Shown one piece after another: positions 1 through 9,304 of a DNA stretch of 26,783 bases (position 1 is the first letter of the stretch; each line of letters opens with the position of its first letter). Below the pieces are notes generated by a model. That model was not told the DNA's origin. It searched no databases and saw only the letters and a list, made by a program, of their open reading frames with translations. Source of the stretch: Bacteroides sp. CAG:545 (GTDB taxonomy: Bacteria; Bacteroidota; Bacteroidia; Bacteroidales; UBA932); contig HF995983.1 of assembly GCA_000432515.1 (NCBI GenBank), forward strand, positions 29,091 to 55,873, given 5' to 3'. Made by a program: the position numbers and the translations under genes.

Positions 1-2320
1 CCTGCTGATGCTGTCGCTCGGCATTGACAAGATACTTGCTGTCGGCGGAGCTGTCGCGGTCGCATTCTGCTCATATAACATGCAGATTATCCAGGTCGGA
101 CACAATACCAAGATGATGGCCATCGCGTGGTTCCCGTGGGTGCTTGCAGCCGTCATTTTCACATACAGGGCGGCATTGGGAATGTACCGCAGACAGGAAA
201 ACGGCGACATTGACAAGAAGGCCGGAGAAAAAGGCTGGCGGGCGTGGATTCCGCAGGCGGTACTCGGCGCGGCGCTGTTCGGAATGGCATTGAACTTCCA
301 GATCAAGGCAAACCATATCCAGATTTCGTACTATCTCGCGATTGTCATATTCTGCTATGCCATAGGACTTTTCATCTGGCTCGTCGCAGACAAGGAGCGC
401 CGACACGGACTCGGCAAATTCTTCGCCGCATCGTTCCTCCTGCTGTTTCTCGGACTCGTCGGAATAGGTGCCAATGCCAACAAACTCATCCCGATGTACC
501 GATACTCGCACCAGACAATGCGTGGCGGTTCGGAACTGGCTTCGGAGCAGACGTCGGACAATGCCGGGAAGTCCAAAGGCCTTGATATAGAATATGCTAC
601 GTCATGGTCTTACGGATGGCAGGAGCTTCCGAATCTTATGATTCCAGACTTCAACGGAGGCTCATCGGCTCAGGAAATGAATCCTTCCAAGTCGGAAACC
701 GTGAAAGTTCTGAAAAATTATGGACAGCCGAATGTAAGGCAGACGGCCAAGTCACTGCCGCTTTATTGGGGACCGCAGCCATTTACGGCCGGGCCGATGT
801 ACATGGGTGCCATCACCATCTTCCTGTTCATATTGGGTCTGCTTCTATGTGAAGGAAAAGATAAATGGTGGATACTCGTAGCCACGATTATAGCCATATT
901 CCTCGGACTCGGCAAGAATTTCATGCCGTTCACCAGGTTCTGGTATGAATATATGCCGTTCTACAGTAAGTTCAGGACTGTGTCAATGGCATTGGTCGCA
1001 CTTCAGGTGACGCTGCCGATGCTCGGATTCATCGTTCTGGACAAGATTCTCAAGGGCGGCGTGGATTTCGCGCGGTTCAAGAAACAGGGCACCGTAGCAC
1101 TTGCATTGACAGCAGGAGTCTGCCTCCTGTGCTGGATTTTCCCTGGCATTGCCGGAGATTTCACTGCCGACATGGACAGCCAGTATCCGTCAGAACTTGT
1201 GGAAGCATTCCAGCAGGACAGGCAGACCCTTCTGTCCCATGATGCAATGATGTCGTTCTGGCTGATCGTATTTACTTATCTGATAATACTTTGGACCTAT
1301 TCTAAACCGAAAGAAGGGCAGACCAAATCTGCTAATGGCAGAAGGCTTTCGGCAGGACTTGCCATCTCCGCACTGGTGCTTCTGAACATGTTCGCGGTGG
1401 GCAAGAGGTATCTGAATTCCGACCATTTTACGACGCCTAAGAACTTCAATGGCCAGTTCGCCCAGAGGCCTGTGGATGAGGCGATTCTTGCAGACGAGGA
1501 ACTTGATTATCGCGTCCTAGACCTCTCAGTCAACGTCTTCAATGACTCTCATCCGAGCTATTGGCACAAGAATATCGGCGGATACAGCCCTGTGAAGATG
1601 CAGCGTTATCAGGATCTCATCGACCATCATCTGACCGGCGAAATAAATTCGATAATAAAGGCTGTCAATGCAGCAGGGACGATGGAAGGCCTTATGGCTT
1701 CATTCCCGAGAGTGCCGGTATTGTCAATGCTGAATGACAAATACATAATTCTCGACGGCAACAGCGCCCCTGTGGTCAATCCTCGCGCCATGGGCAATGT
1801 CTGGTTCGTGGATTCAGCTGCGCGTGCGCTTTCGGCCAATGAGGAAATATCGATGTTGGACGGCATTGACCTTCACACAACAGCCGTTATCGGTCCTGAT
1901 TTTGCCTGGGCAGCGGATGCTGTGGACGCATGCTCGCTCGCCGGCGCTTCGATAGAGGCGAAACTTGCCTCTGCACGGGATACTGTATATATGACCTCCT
2001 ATGCGCCTAACGAACTGCGCTACCACTACCGGGCATCTTCTGATAAGGCAGTGGTATTCAGTGAGATATATTATCCTGACGGATGGACATTGACCTTGGC
2101 GGACAATCCTTCCGGAGATTCCCTGAAACTGTTCCGTGCGAACTGGACGTTGCGCGGGGCGATTCTTCCTGCAGGCGAACACGATATCGTCATGCGTTTC
2201 GCTCCGGCATCATATCGCATCAGCTCGAACATATCACGGGCATCATCCATCCTCCTCATTCTCCTCATCCTTCTTTCAGCGGGCGGGATGCTATGCGGAA
2301 AGTTTACGGCTCAGAGATGA
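1..2320 (+). CDS. YfhO-family polytopic membrane protein (5' end missing)
   Basis: The reading frame is already open at base 2, so the true start lies outside the window; 772 codons are visible. The protein begins inside a membrane segment, has many hydrophobic helices over roughly the first 440 residues, then a long soluble segment (about residues 470-740), and one last hydrophobic helix rich in Leu and Ile next to the C-terminus. This layout, with aromatic and proline-rich loops, fits the Bacteroidota YfhO family, which is related to GT-C-type lipid-linked sugar transferases. Family members are usually somewhat over 800 residues, so about 50-100 residues are probably missing. In Gram-positive bacteria YfhO is linked to glycosylation of teichoic acid; the role in Bacteroidota is not settled. 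A glycosyltransferase converges on it 24 bp downstream, which fits an envelope-glycan setting. The family call comes from overall architecture, not from a catalytic motif. Confidence 0.75.
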   Translation, partial: LLMLSLGIDKILAVGGAVAVAFCSYNMQIIQVGHNTKMMAIAWFPWVLAAVIFTYRAALGMYRRQENGDIDKKAGEKGWRAWIPQAVLGAALFGMALNFQIKANHIQISYYLAIVIFCYAIGLFIWLVADKERRHGLGKFFAASFLLLFLGLVGIGANANKLIPMYRYSHQTMRGGSELASEQTSDNAGKSKGLDIEYATSWSYGWQELPNLMIPDFNGGSSAQEMNPSKSETVKVLKNYGQPNVRQTAKSLPLYWGPQPFTAGPMYMGAITIFLFILGLLLCEGKDKWWILVATIIAIFLGLGKNFMPFTRFWYEYMPFYSKFRTVSMALVALQVTLPMLGFIVLDKILKGGVDFARFKKQGTVALALTAGVCLLCWIFPGIAGDFTADMDSQYPSELVEAFQQDRQTLLSHDAMMSFWLIVFTYLIILWTYSKPKEGQTKSANGRRLSAGLAISALVLLNMFAVGKRYLNSDHFTTPKNFNGQFAQRPVDEAILADEELDYRVLDLSVNVFNDSHPSYWHKNIGGYSPVKMQRYQDLIDHHLTGEINSIIKAVNAAGTMEGLMASFPRVPVLSMLNDKYIILDGNSAPVVNPRAMGNVWFVDSAARALSANEEISMLDGIDLHTTAVIGPDFAWAADAVDACSLAGASIEAKLASARDTVYMTSYAPNELRYHYRASSDKAVVFSEIYYPDGWTLTLADNPSGDSLKLFRANWTLRGAILPAGEHDIVMRFAPASYRISSNISRASSILLILLILLSAGGMLCGKFTAQR

Positions 2321-2344
2321 ATTTTCAAACTGGAGGCAAGGTCT

Positions 2345-3700
2345 TTATTTCGTAAGAGAGTCGAGCAGGGCTGCCATGCGGGCAGTGAGAGCTTTACGTG
2401 AGAACTGGCGTATGGCGTCAGACTGGTCGTCGTCCTTCAGAATTTCGTTCAGTTCGGTTTCACCGGAATGGGCCACCTGCATATCTTCGGTGTCGTCTCC
2501 CGACTTGAACTTGTTCCAGCACAGGTTTATGTAAGAGGCTACGGATTCCTTGTCATCCCAGCCGAAAACCACGCCTGCACCCGTCTGGTTCACGATTCTC
2601 GCCATCGCACCGTCGGTCTGTCCGATGCCGAGGATAGGGTTCATCGACGCCAGATACTCAAACAGCTTGCCCGGCAGCGTGGCCTTGTATTCAGGCTCCT
2701 TTCTGAGCGGCAGGATAAGCAGTGAAGCGTTTTTCTGCTCACGCACAGCCACATTGTGGTCCTGGTAACCGAGATTCACGAGATGGTCTCCAAGCCCTGC
2801 TTCCCTTATGGAAGATATGATTTCGCTGTCGGTCTTTCCAGTAAGCCTGATACGCAGCATCTTGTCGAAATCAGGGTCGGACTGGCATTTTTCCGCAAGA
2901 GCCTGCCAGACGACTTCAGGGTTTCCGTCAGAGGCGAAAAGCCCGGTATGGGTGATGTTGAAATATCCGTCCGGTTCCACTACCTGATCGAAATCGTCCT
3001 CGTCGAAACCATTGGTAATCAGTTCGACAGGCGTATCGGTCATGGTCTGGAAATCCTCCTGCACCAGCGGCGAAACCGCAACTACCACAGTGGCGTCGTC
3101 CAGCACCTGCTGCTCCAGGCGCTGATGCTTTTTCTTGGCCCAGCCGCACAGACACAGATGCTTGAAGTAGAACATCCTGGTCCACGGGTCCCTGAAATCA
3201 GCCACCCACGGAAGTCCTGTGGCGGCAGCCAACTTCCTGGCAATCAGGTGCATTGACTGAGGAGGGCCGGTACTTACGATAGCGTCCACCGGATGTTCCT
3301 TTAGGTATTTCTTCAGAAATCTTACAGACGGCCTTACCCATGTCACGCGAGGATCCGGAATAAACAGATTGCCCCTCAGAAAAAGCATCAGCTTCTGCTT
3401 GAAAGTCTTTTCCTGATGGTTGATCGGGTTCACCTCCTGCTTTGTGGCGTCATTGGCCTTTCCCGTCAGCTTCCGGTACAATGAATAGAATTCCGTGATG
3501 TGGCGTCTTATGATGACGGCGTCTTTCGGAACGTCCTCTTCCAAGCTCTTGTCAATGCTTGTCATCTCCGGGTTTTCCGGTGTGTAAATCACAGGCTGCC
3601 AGCCAAATTGCGGCAGATACTTGCTGAATTTCACCCACCTCTGGACGCCCGAGCCTCCGGTCGGCGGCCAATAATATGTTATGATAAGTACTTTCTTCAT
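2345..3700 (-). CDS. Family-4-like glycosyltransferase (GT-B fold)
   Basis: This is a 451-residue cytoplasmic protein. It opens with a Rossmann strand and glycine-rich loop (KVLIITYYWPPTGGSGVQR), typical of the N-terminal domain of GT4-like enzymes that build surface polysaccharides or lipid-linked glycans. A second conserved stretch, STGPPQSMH followed by WVADFRDPW, is common in Bacteroidota GT4 proteins. The C-terminal half holds the donor-binding region: a Glu-containing LRKEPEYKATLPGKLFEYLA segment matches the EX7E-type site. The ATG at 3700 directly precedes the first beta strand, so the start is well supported. It is divergent from mutS across a 73-bp gap and convergent with the YfhO-like gene. 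Sugar donor and acceptor cannot be told from the sequence. Confidence 0.85.
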   Translation of the reverse strand: MKKVLIITYYWPPTGGSGVQRWVKFSKYLPQFGWQPVIYTPENPEMTSIDKSLEEDVPKDAVIIRRHITEFYSLYRKLTGKANDATKQEVNPINHQEKTFKQKLMLFLRGNLFIPDPRVTWVRPSVRFLKKYLKEHPVDAIVSTGPPQSMHLIARKLAAATGLPWVADFRDPWTRMFYFKHLCLCGWAKKKHQRLEQQVLDDATVVVAVSPLVQEDFQTMTDTPVELITNGFDEDDFDQVVEPDGYFNITHTGLFASDGNPEVVWQALAEKCQSDPDFDKMLRIRLTGKTDSEIISSIREAGLGDHLVNLGYQDHNVAVREQKNASLLILPLRKEPEYKATLPGKLFEYLASMNPILGIGQTDGAMARIVNQTGAGVVFGWDDKESVASYINLCWNKFKSGDDTEDMQVAHSGETELNEILKDDDQSDAIRQFSRKALTARMAALLDSLTK

Positions 3701-3738
3701 ATCGGTATAGTATCGGTGTAAAGTTAGGGATTATTTCG

Positions 3739-3746
3739 TAAATTTG
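3739..3746 (+). promoter_or_regulatory. Candidate Bacteroides-type -7 box of mutS
   Basis: TAAATTTG matches the Bacteroidota -7 consensus TAnnTTTG exactly and lies 27 bp before the ATG at 3774, leaving a leader of about 20 nt. I see no TTTG at the expected -33 spacing. The TTG at its 3' end could be misread as a start codon of mutS. Confidence 0.45.
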
Positions 3747-3773
3747 CCTGATTCAACTAACTCTATTTCCGAG

Positions 3774-6428
3774 ATGGCGAAGAAACAGGCGGAAGATACA
3801 CCGCTTCTGAAACAATATTTTGCGGTCAAAGCGCAGCACCCTGAAGCGATACTGCTGTACAGGGTAGGAGATTTCTATGAAACATATTCTGATGATGCAG
3901 TCCTGGCAAGCAAGGTCCTGGGCCTTGTCCAGACCAGACGCTCCAACGGAGACAAGGGAACCGTGCCTATGGCCGGATTTCCGCATCACGCTATAGAACA
4001 ATACCTTACGAAACTCATCCGCTCCGGTTACAAGGTGGCGGTCTGCGACCAGCTTGAGGACCCGAAACTCGTAGGCGGCAGGACACTTGTAAAGAGAGGA
4101 GTAACGGAAATGGTGACTCCAGGCATTGCCTTCGGCGAGAATATGCTCGATGGGAAAGAGCACAATTACCTCACGGGATTGACCTTTTCCAAGGACCAAT
4201 GCGGAGCGGCCTTCCTGGACGTGTCCACCGGAACATTCCAAGTGGCTCAGGGCAGTGTGGAGTACATCGGCACTCTGATAGCCTCACTGTCGCCGAAAGA
4301 GATCGTGGTGCAGCGGGGCTATGAAAAAAAGGTGAAGGAACTCTACGGAGAGAATCTGTATGTGTCCACACTGGACGAATGGGCGTTTGTCTATGATTCG
4401 GCCGTGGAGAAACTGAAGAGGCAGCTGAAAGTGGAATCCCTGAAGGGATATGCCATTGACACATATCCTCTCGGCATCTGCTCTGCAGGCGCGCTCGTGG
4501 TGTATCTGGAGCAGACGCAGCACACCGGATTGGCGAACATCTGCTCGATTTCCAGAATAGACGGCAGCAAGTTCGTCTGGATGGACCGCTTCACTATCAG
4601 GAATTTGGAGATATTCGCGGCCTCATCTGGCGGAGAGGGAGTGGCACTTGTGGACGTCATTGACAAATGCTGTTCACCTATGGGCTCACGACTGTTGAGG
4701 GGATGGCTGGCAATGCCTTCCGTAGATCTGAATGAACTGAACTCAAGGTATGACATAGTAAGTAGCTTCACCGGCAACAGGGAAAAGCTCGCGGCGGTCC
4801 AGGAACATATCGGCAACATCGGAGATCTGGACAGGATGATGTCCAGGGCAGCTACAGGCAAGATCATGCCCCGTGAAGTGCTCCAGCTTTCACGTGGCCT
4901 GTCACAGCTCGGCCCGATAAAGGAACTGTGCACCGGAGATTGCGCGCCATTGACAGAACTGGTCTCGTCTATAAGCGACTGCAATGCGCTTCACGAAGAA
5001 ATCTCAAGGACATTGACCCCGGAAGCTGCGGCCGCGATAGGCAAGGGCGATGTGGTGGCCTCCGGAGTGAATGAGGAACTCGACCGGCTGAGGGAGATTT
5101 CCCGCGGCGGAAAGCAGTACCTGCTGAATATGCAGCAGAGAGAGACTGAACGCACTGGAATCTCCTCATTGAAAATAGGTTACAACAATGTCTTCGGCTA
5201 CTATATTGAGGTCCGCAATGCCCACAAGGACAAGGTGCCGGAAGATTGGATCCGCAAGCAGACTCTTGTCAATGCAGAGAGATACATTACTCAGGAACTG
5301 AAGGACTACGAACAGCAGATTCTGTCGGCTGAAGACAAGATATATGCTTTGGAATCAGCCATTTATGGTGCGTTGGTTTCCAAGATCCAGGAATCCATAA
5401 GAAGCATTCAGGCCAATTCCGCGATTGTGGCCAAGCTCGATGTTCTTGCGGGTTTTGCTGAGCTCGCATTGGAAAACAGATACTGCCGTCCGGAAGTAAA
5501 CTCCGGCCTGTCACTCGAAATCAAGGCGGGGCGTCATCCAGTCATCGAAACGCTGATGAGACCTGGCGAGGAATATGTGCCGAATGACATAATGCTGGAC
5601 AATAAAAACCAGCAGATCATCATTCTGACCGGTCCGAACATGTCCGGAAAGTCAGCATTGCTGAGGCAGACGGCATTGATTGTGCTCCTGGCTCAGATCG
5701 GCTCATTCGTGCCGGCGGATTCCGCTAAATTTGGCTGGTTCGACAAGATTTTCACCCGCGTGGGCGCTTCGGACAATATCTCCAGAGGCGAATCCACGTT
5801 CATGGTGGAGATGCTGGAAACGTCAATGATTCTGCACAATCTCTCCGAGCGTTCGCTTGTGCTTCTCGATGAAATCGGCAGGGGCACATCCACGTATGAC
5901 GGCATGTCCATAGCAAGGGCGATAGTGGAGTATATTCACGAATACGGAAAGGGGGCGAAGACGCTTTTCGCCACACATTATCATGAACTGAATGATTTGG
6001 AAAGCATGTATTCGGGTGTCAAGAATTTCCATGTGGCTGTCAAGGAAATAGGGAAGGAGGTTATCTTCCTGCGTAAACTGAAGGAAGGCGGCACTGCCCA
6101 CAGCTTCGGTATCCACGTGGCGAGAATGGCCGGAATGCCTAAGGAAGTGTTGGAGTCGGCAGAGAAAACATTGGCCGCGCTCGAGGCTTCTGGTGGCAGT
6201 GAGATAAGCAAACCTTCCCCGGACCAATGCGGCAAGATAATAAAGCCTTATAACACTAAAGAGGGTAGGGTGGAGAGCGACGGTTCCATCCAGCTGTCTC
6301 TATTCCAACTTGATGATCCTACATTGTCCTCAATCAGAGATACTTTGAAAGATGCGGACCTTAACAATATGACGCCTATGCAGGCTTTCGACATGTTGAG
6401 GGATATGAAGAAAGAACTCGGAATTTGA
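3774..6428 (+). CDS. mutS: DNA mismatch repair ATPase MutS
   Basis: MutS binds mismatches and small loops in newly replicated DNA and recruits MutL. The protein has 884 residues from the ATG chosen here. The mismatch-reading Phe-X-Glu motif is intact (GDFYE, F34 and E36). The ATPase domain has Walker A GPNMSGKS at about residues 620-627, Walker B in LLDEIGRGTSTYDG, the RGESTFMVEM signature stretch, and the FATHYHEL switch motif. Length is normal for MutS1, and nothing suggests the endonuclease-bearing MutS2. An in-frame TTG at 3744 would add ten residues, but it lies inside a promoter-like TAAATTTG, so I prefer the ATG. The GH97 gene follows 35 bp later on the same strand with no visible terminator between them. 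Confidence 0.97.
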   Translation: MAKKQAEDTPLLKQYFAVKAQHPEAILLYRVGDFYETYSDDAVLASKVLGLVQTRRSNGDKGTVPMAGFPHHAIEQYLTKLIRSGYKVAVCDQLEDPKLVGGRTLVKRGVTEMVTPGIAFGENMLDGKEHNYLTGLTFSKDQCGAAFLDVSTGTFQVAQGSVEYIGTLIASLSPKEIVVQRGYEKKVKELYGENLYVSTLDEWAFVYDSAVEKLKRQLKVESLKGYAIDTYPLGICSAGALVVYLEQTQHTGLANICSISRIDGSKFVWMDRFTIRNLEIFAASSGGEGVALVDVIDKCCSPMGSRLLRGWLAMPSVDLNELNSRYDIVSSFTGNREKLAAVQEHIGNIGDLDRMMSRAATGKIMPREVLQLSRGLSQLGPIKELCTGDCAPLTELVSSISDCNALHEEISRTLTPEAAAAIGKGDVVASGVNEELDRLREISRGGKQYLLNMQQRETERTGISSLKIGYNNVFGYYIEVRNAHKDKVPEDWIRKQTLVNAERYITQELKDYEQQILSAEDKIYALESAIYGALVSKIQESIRSIQANSAIVAKLDVLAGFAELALENRYCRPEVNSGLSLEIKAGRHPVIETLMRPGEEYVPNDIMLDNKNQQIIILTGPNMSGKSALLRQTALIVLLAQIGSFVPADSAKFGWFDKIFTRVGASDNISRGESTFMVEMLETSMILHNLSERSLVLLDEIGRGTSTYDGMSIARAIVEYIHEYGKGAKTLFATHYHELNDLESMYSGVKNFHVAVKEIGKEVIFLRKLKEGGTAHSFGIHVARMAGMPKEVLESAEKTLAALEASGGSEISKPSPDQCGKIIKPYNTKEGRVESDGSIQLSLFQLDDPTLSSIRDTLKDADLNNMTPMQAFDMLRDMKKELGI

Positions 6429-6463
6429 TAAGCGATAATTATAACACCATTTAACACTATATT

Positions 6464-8464
6464 ATGACATTGAAAACTTTTTTGGCGGCAGTATCATTGA
6501 CATTGATCTCCCCTATGCTCGCCTTCAGCAATGACGGCTCTTATCAGGTGACTTCTCCGGACGGGCAACTTCGCGCGACGGTGGTGGTGTCTGACGTGAT
6601 TACATATACGGTGGCGCGTGATGCCCAGGTGCTCATCGCCCCTTCCGAGATAAACATGACATTGTCCGACGGCATCGTGTTCGGAGTCAATGACAAGGTG
6701 AAGAAGGTCAGGAACACCTCTGTGGACCAGGTCCTGCCGACGATTGCCTATAAGAAGGCCGAGGTTGTGGACCGTTACAATGAGATGACGCTCGAGTTCA
6801 AGGAGTTCTCTCTGGTTTTCCGTGCGTATGATGAGGGTGTGGCCTACAGGTTCGTGAGCAAGCTGAAGTCCGGCTGCGATGTGGTCAGTGAGAAAGCGGA
6901 ATTTGCGTTTGCGAAAGACTGGACGGCCTATATTCCGTATGTGCGCCAACATGTCCAGAGCCTTGAGACTCAGTTCTACAATTCGTTTGAGAATACTTAT
7001 GCTGTTCATCCGCTTTCCGGGTGGAACAAGGAGCGTCTGGCATTTGCGCCTGTTGCGGTGGCTGCTGACGGTGGCGTGAAGGTGCTGATTACTGAGGCGG
7101 ACCTGATGAACTATCCGGGAATGTTCCTGTACAATGAAAAAGGCGGTTCCGCACTCTCCGGAAGATTTGCGGGCTATCCGAAAGAGGTGAAGCAGGGTGG
7201 ACACAACAGGCTTCAGATGGAGGTGCAGTCGAGAGAGAACTATATCGCCAAGGCTTCTGCGGCTGAGAAGTTCCCGTGGAGAGTAATCATGGTTACGGCC
7301 AATGATGCTGACCTTGCCGTGAATGATATGGTCTGGAAACTGTCCACTCCTCAGGACCCTGAGGTTGATTATTCTTGGGTTCGTCCGGGAAAAGTTGCCT
7401 GGGATTGGTGGAATGACTGGAATGTTTATGGTGTGGATTTCCGTGCCGGCATAAACAATGACACATATAAATATTACATTGACTTTGCCGCTGCAAACGG
7501 TATCGAGTATGTGATTCTGGATGAAGGTTGGGCAGTGAACCTGCAGGCAGACCTTATGCAGGTGATTCCTGAGATCGACCTTCCGGTGCTGACGGAATAT
7601 GCGAGAGAGCGTGGTGTGGGCCTGATTCTGTGGGCAGGATACTGGGCGTTCGACAGAGATATGGAGAATGTATGCAAGCGCTATTCCGAGATGGGAATCA
7701 AGGGCTTCAAGGTGGACTTTATGGACAGGGATGACCAGGTGATGGTGGATTTCCACAGGCGTGCTGCCGAGACTGCCGCCAAATATCATCTGATGGTGGA
7801 TTTTCACGGAACGTACAAGCCGGCCGGCCTGAGCAGGACTTATCCGAATGTGGTGAATTACGAGGGTGTGCACGGTCTCGAGCAGATGAAATGGAGCGAT
7901 TCTTCTGTGGATCAGGTGACATATGATGTTACTGTTCCGTTTATCCGTATGGCTGCCGGCCCGATGGACTATACACAAGGCGCGATGAGAAATGCCACGA
8001 AGGGCAATTATCGTCCGGTCAATACTGAGCCTATGAGCCAGGGCACCCGTTGCCGCCAATTGGCTGAGTATGTGGTGTTTGACTCGCCTCTCAATATGTT
8101 GTGCGACTCACCTTCAAACTATATGGCCGAGCCTCTGTGCACCAAGTATATTGCAGAATGTCCTACGGTTTGGGACGAGTCGTTGGCTGTAAACGGCAAG
8201 ATCGGGGAATATATTACATTGGCCCGCTGCAGCGGTGAGACCTGGTATGTCGGTTCATTGACCGGATGGCAGGCCCGCGAGCTGGTTCTGGACTTGAACT
8301 TCCTCGGCGAGGGAGAGTGGACGATGGAGATTTTCCGTGACGGTGTCAATGCAGACAGGGCCGCGAGGGACTTCAAGCATGAACTGGTACCTGTGCCGGC
8401 AGACCGTAAGGTGAAGATAAATATGGCTCCGGGCGGTGGCTGGACAGCCAAGATAACAAGATAG
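6464..8464 (+). CDS. GH97 glycoside hydrolase, retaining (alpha-galactosidase-like) type
   Basis: This 666-residue secreted enzyme has an N-terminal signal peptide (about residues 1-22), then the GH97 N-terminal beta-sandwich starting at YQVTSPDGQL, a (beta/alpha)8 barrel and a C-terminal beta domain. GH97 contains inverting alpha-glucosidases such as SusB and retaining alpha-galactosidases. The strand GFKVDFMDRDD carries Asp418 where retaining members have their nucleophile; SusB-type enzymes have Gly there. The segment NYEGVHGLE supplies Glu467 and Glu473, the latter at the acid/base position of the retaining class. Length also matches the retaining type better than SusB, which is about 740 residues. 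It lies between mutS and tcdA, away from any SusC/SusD pair, so it may act as a free-standing periplasmic enzyme. Substrate preference is inferred from these residues only. Confidence 0.92.
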   Translation: MTLKTFLAAVSLTLISPMLAFSNDGSYQVTSPDGQLRATVVVSDVITYTVARDAQVLIAPSEINMTLSDGIVFGVNDKVKKVRNTSVDQVLPTIAYKKAEVVDRYNEMTLEFKEFSLVFRAYDEGVAYRFVSKLKSGCDVVSEKAEFAFAKDWTAYIPYVRQHVQSLETQFYNSFENTYAVHPLSGWNKERLAFAPVAVAADGGVKVLITEADLMNYPGMFLYNEKGGSALSGRFAGYPKEVKQGGHNRLQMEVQSRENYIAKASAAEKFPWRVIMVTANDADLAVNDMVWKLSTPQDPEVDYSWVRPGKVAWDWWNDWNVYGVDFRAGINNDTYKYYIDFAAANGIEYVILDEGWAVNLQADLMQVIPEIDLPVLTEYARERGVGLILWAGYWAFDRDMENVCKRYSEMGIKGFKVDFMDRDDQVMVDFHRRAAETAAKYHLMVDFHGTYKPAGLSRTYPNVVNYEGVHGLEQMKWSDSSVDQVTYDVTVPFIRMAAGPMDYTQGAMRNATKGNYRPVNTEPMSQGTRCRQLAEYVVFDSPLNMLCDSPSNYMAEPLCTKYIAECPTVWDESLAVNGKIGEYITLARCSGETWYVGSLTGWQARELVLDLNFLGEGEWTMEIFRDGVNADRAARDFKHELVPVPADRKVKINMAPGGGWTAKITR

Positions 8465-8474
8465 GAGCCTTCGG

Positions 8475-9257
8475 ATGAATACTAAGGAGATATTTCACAG
8501 AACTGAACTTCTTTTGGGAGAGGATGTCATGGGCGTCCTCTCCTCTGTGAAAGTGATCATATTCGGAGTCGGCGGAGTGGGCAGCTGGTGTGCGGAAGGA
8601 CTTGTCAGAAGCGGAGTTACGCATCTGACCATCGTTGATTCGGACAAGGTGAGCGTTACCAATGTGAACAGGCAGCTTATGGCTACGGTCAGGACTGTCG
8701 GTCAGGTAAAGGTGGATGCGCTCAAGGCCCGGCTTCTGGACATCAATCCAGATGCTGAAATACAGGCGTTGCAGGCTGTGTACAATCAGGAGTCGGCCGA
8801 TTCTTTCGACTTGGATTCGTTTGATTATGTGATAGATGCGATAGATTCGCTGAAGGACAAGGCATTGCTGATTCTGCGTGCCTCACAGAGCAGGGCCAAG
8901 TTCTTCTGCTCGCTTGGGGCAGCATTGAAAACAGACCCCCAGAGGGTGAAGGTGGCGGAATTCTGGCAGGTGAGCGGCTGTCCGTTGGGCGCGGCTCTGC
9001 GGAAAAAACTGAAACGGGCCGGGACTTTCCCAGCGCGCAAGTTCCTGTGTGTCTATGATGACGAGGTTCTGCCTAACAGGGGGATCAATCATGAATGTGA
9101 GGGGGATGACAGCATGTGGAATGCCACCAAAGCCCAGATAAACGGCACCACGGCGCATATTACCGCGATTTTCGGAATGACTCTGTCCGGACTCGTGGTG
9201 GATGACATATATAAGAATGTGTTGAAAAATGCCGCTCAGAATAATAACCAAAGCTAA
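8475..9257 (+). CDS. tcdA: tRNA threonylcarbamoyladenosine dehydratase TcdA (ThiF/E1-like)
   Basis: TcdA uses ATP to cyclise t6A at position 37 of tRNAs into ct6A in the cytoplasm. The 260-residue protein has the nucleotide-binding GVGGVGSW loop (residues 31-38), the acidic strand IVDSDKVSVTN followed by the NRQ motif of E1-like enzymes, and a conserved YVIDAIDS segment. Its size matches TcdA/CsdL, and it lacks the rhodanese or other fusion domains of MoeB-type relatives. The gene begins 10 bp after the GH97 stop, so the two may share a transcript although their functions look unrelated. Confidence 0.93.
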   Translation: MNTKEIFHRTELLLGEDVMGVLSSVKVIIFGVGGVGSWCAEGLVRSGVTHLTIVDSDKVSVTNVNRQLMATVRTVGQVKVDALKARLLDINPDAEIQALQAVYNQESADSFDLDSFDYVIDAIDSLKDKALLILRASQSRAKFFCSLGAALKTDPQRVKVAEFWQVSGCPLGAALRKKLKRAGTFPARKFLCVYDDEVLPNRGINHECEGDDSMWNATKAQINGTTAHITAIFGMTLSGLVVDDIYKNVLKNAAQNNNQS

Positions 9258-9304
9258 ATTGTATTAAAATTGCCGAGATATTGTAATAACTAATTTATAC
9301 ATTA

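Noticed and set aside
3744..3773. TTG start of MutS giving ten extra residues
   Set aside because: The TTG is the end of a perfect -7 box (TAAATTTG), and an ATG 30 bp later gives a normal MutS N-terminus.
3701..3773. Minus-strand promoter for the glycosyltransferase (TAACTTTA at 3726-3719)
   Set aside because: The box deviates from consensus and no -33 element is found at 19-21 bp.
6494..8059. 521-codon open frame antisense to GH97
   Set aside because: Its His/Arg/Ile-rich product has no recognisable motif and mirrors the codon pattern of the real gene on the other strand.
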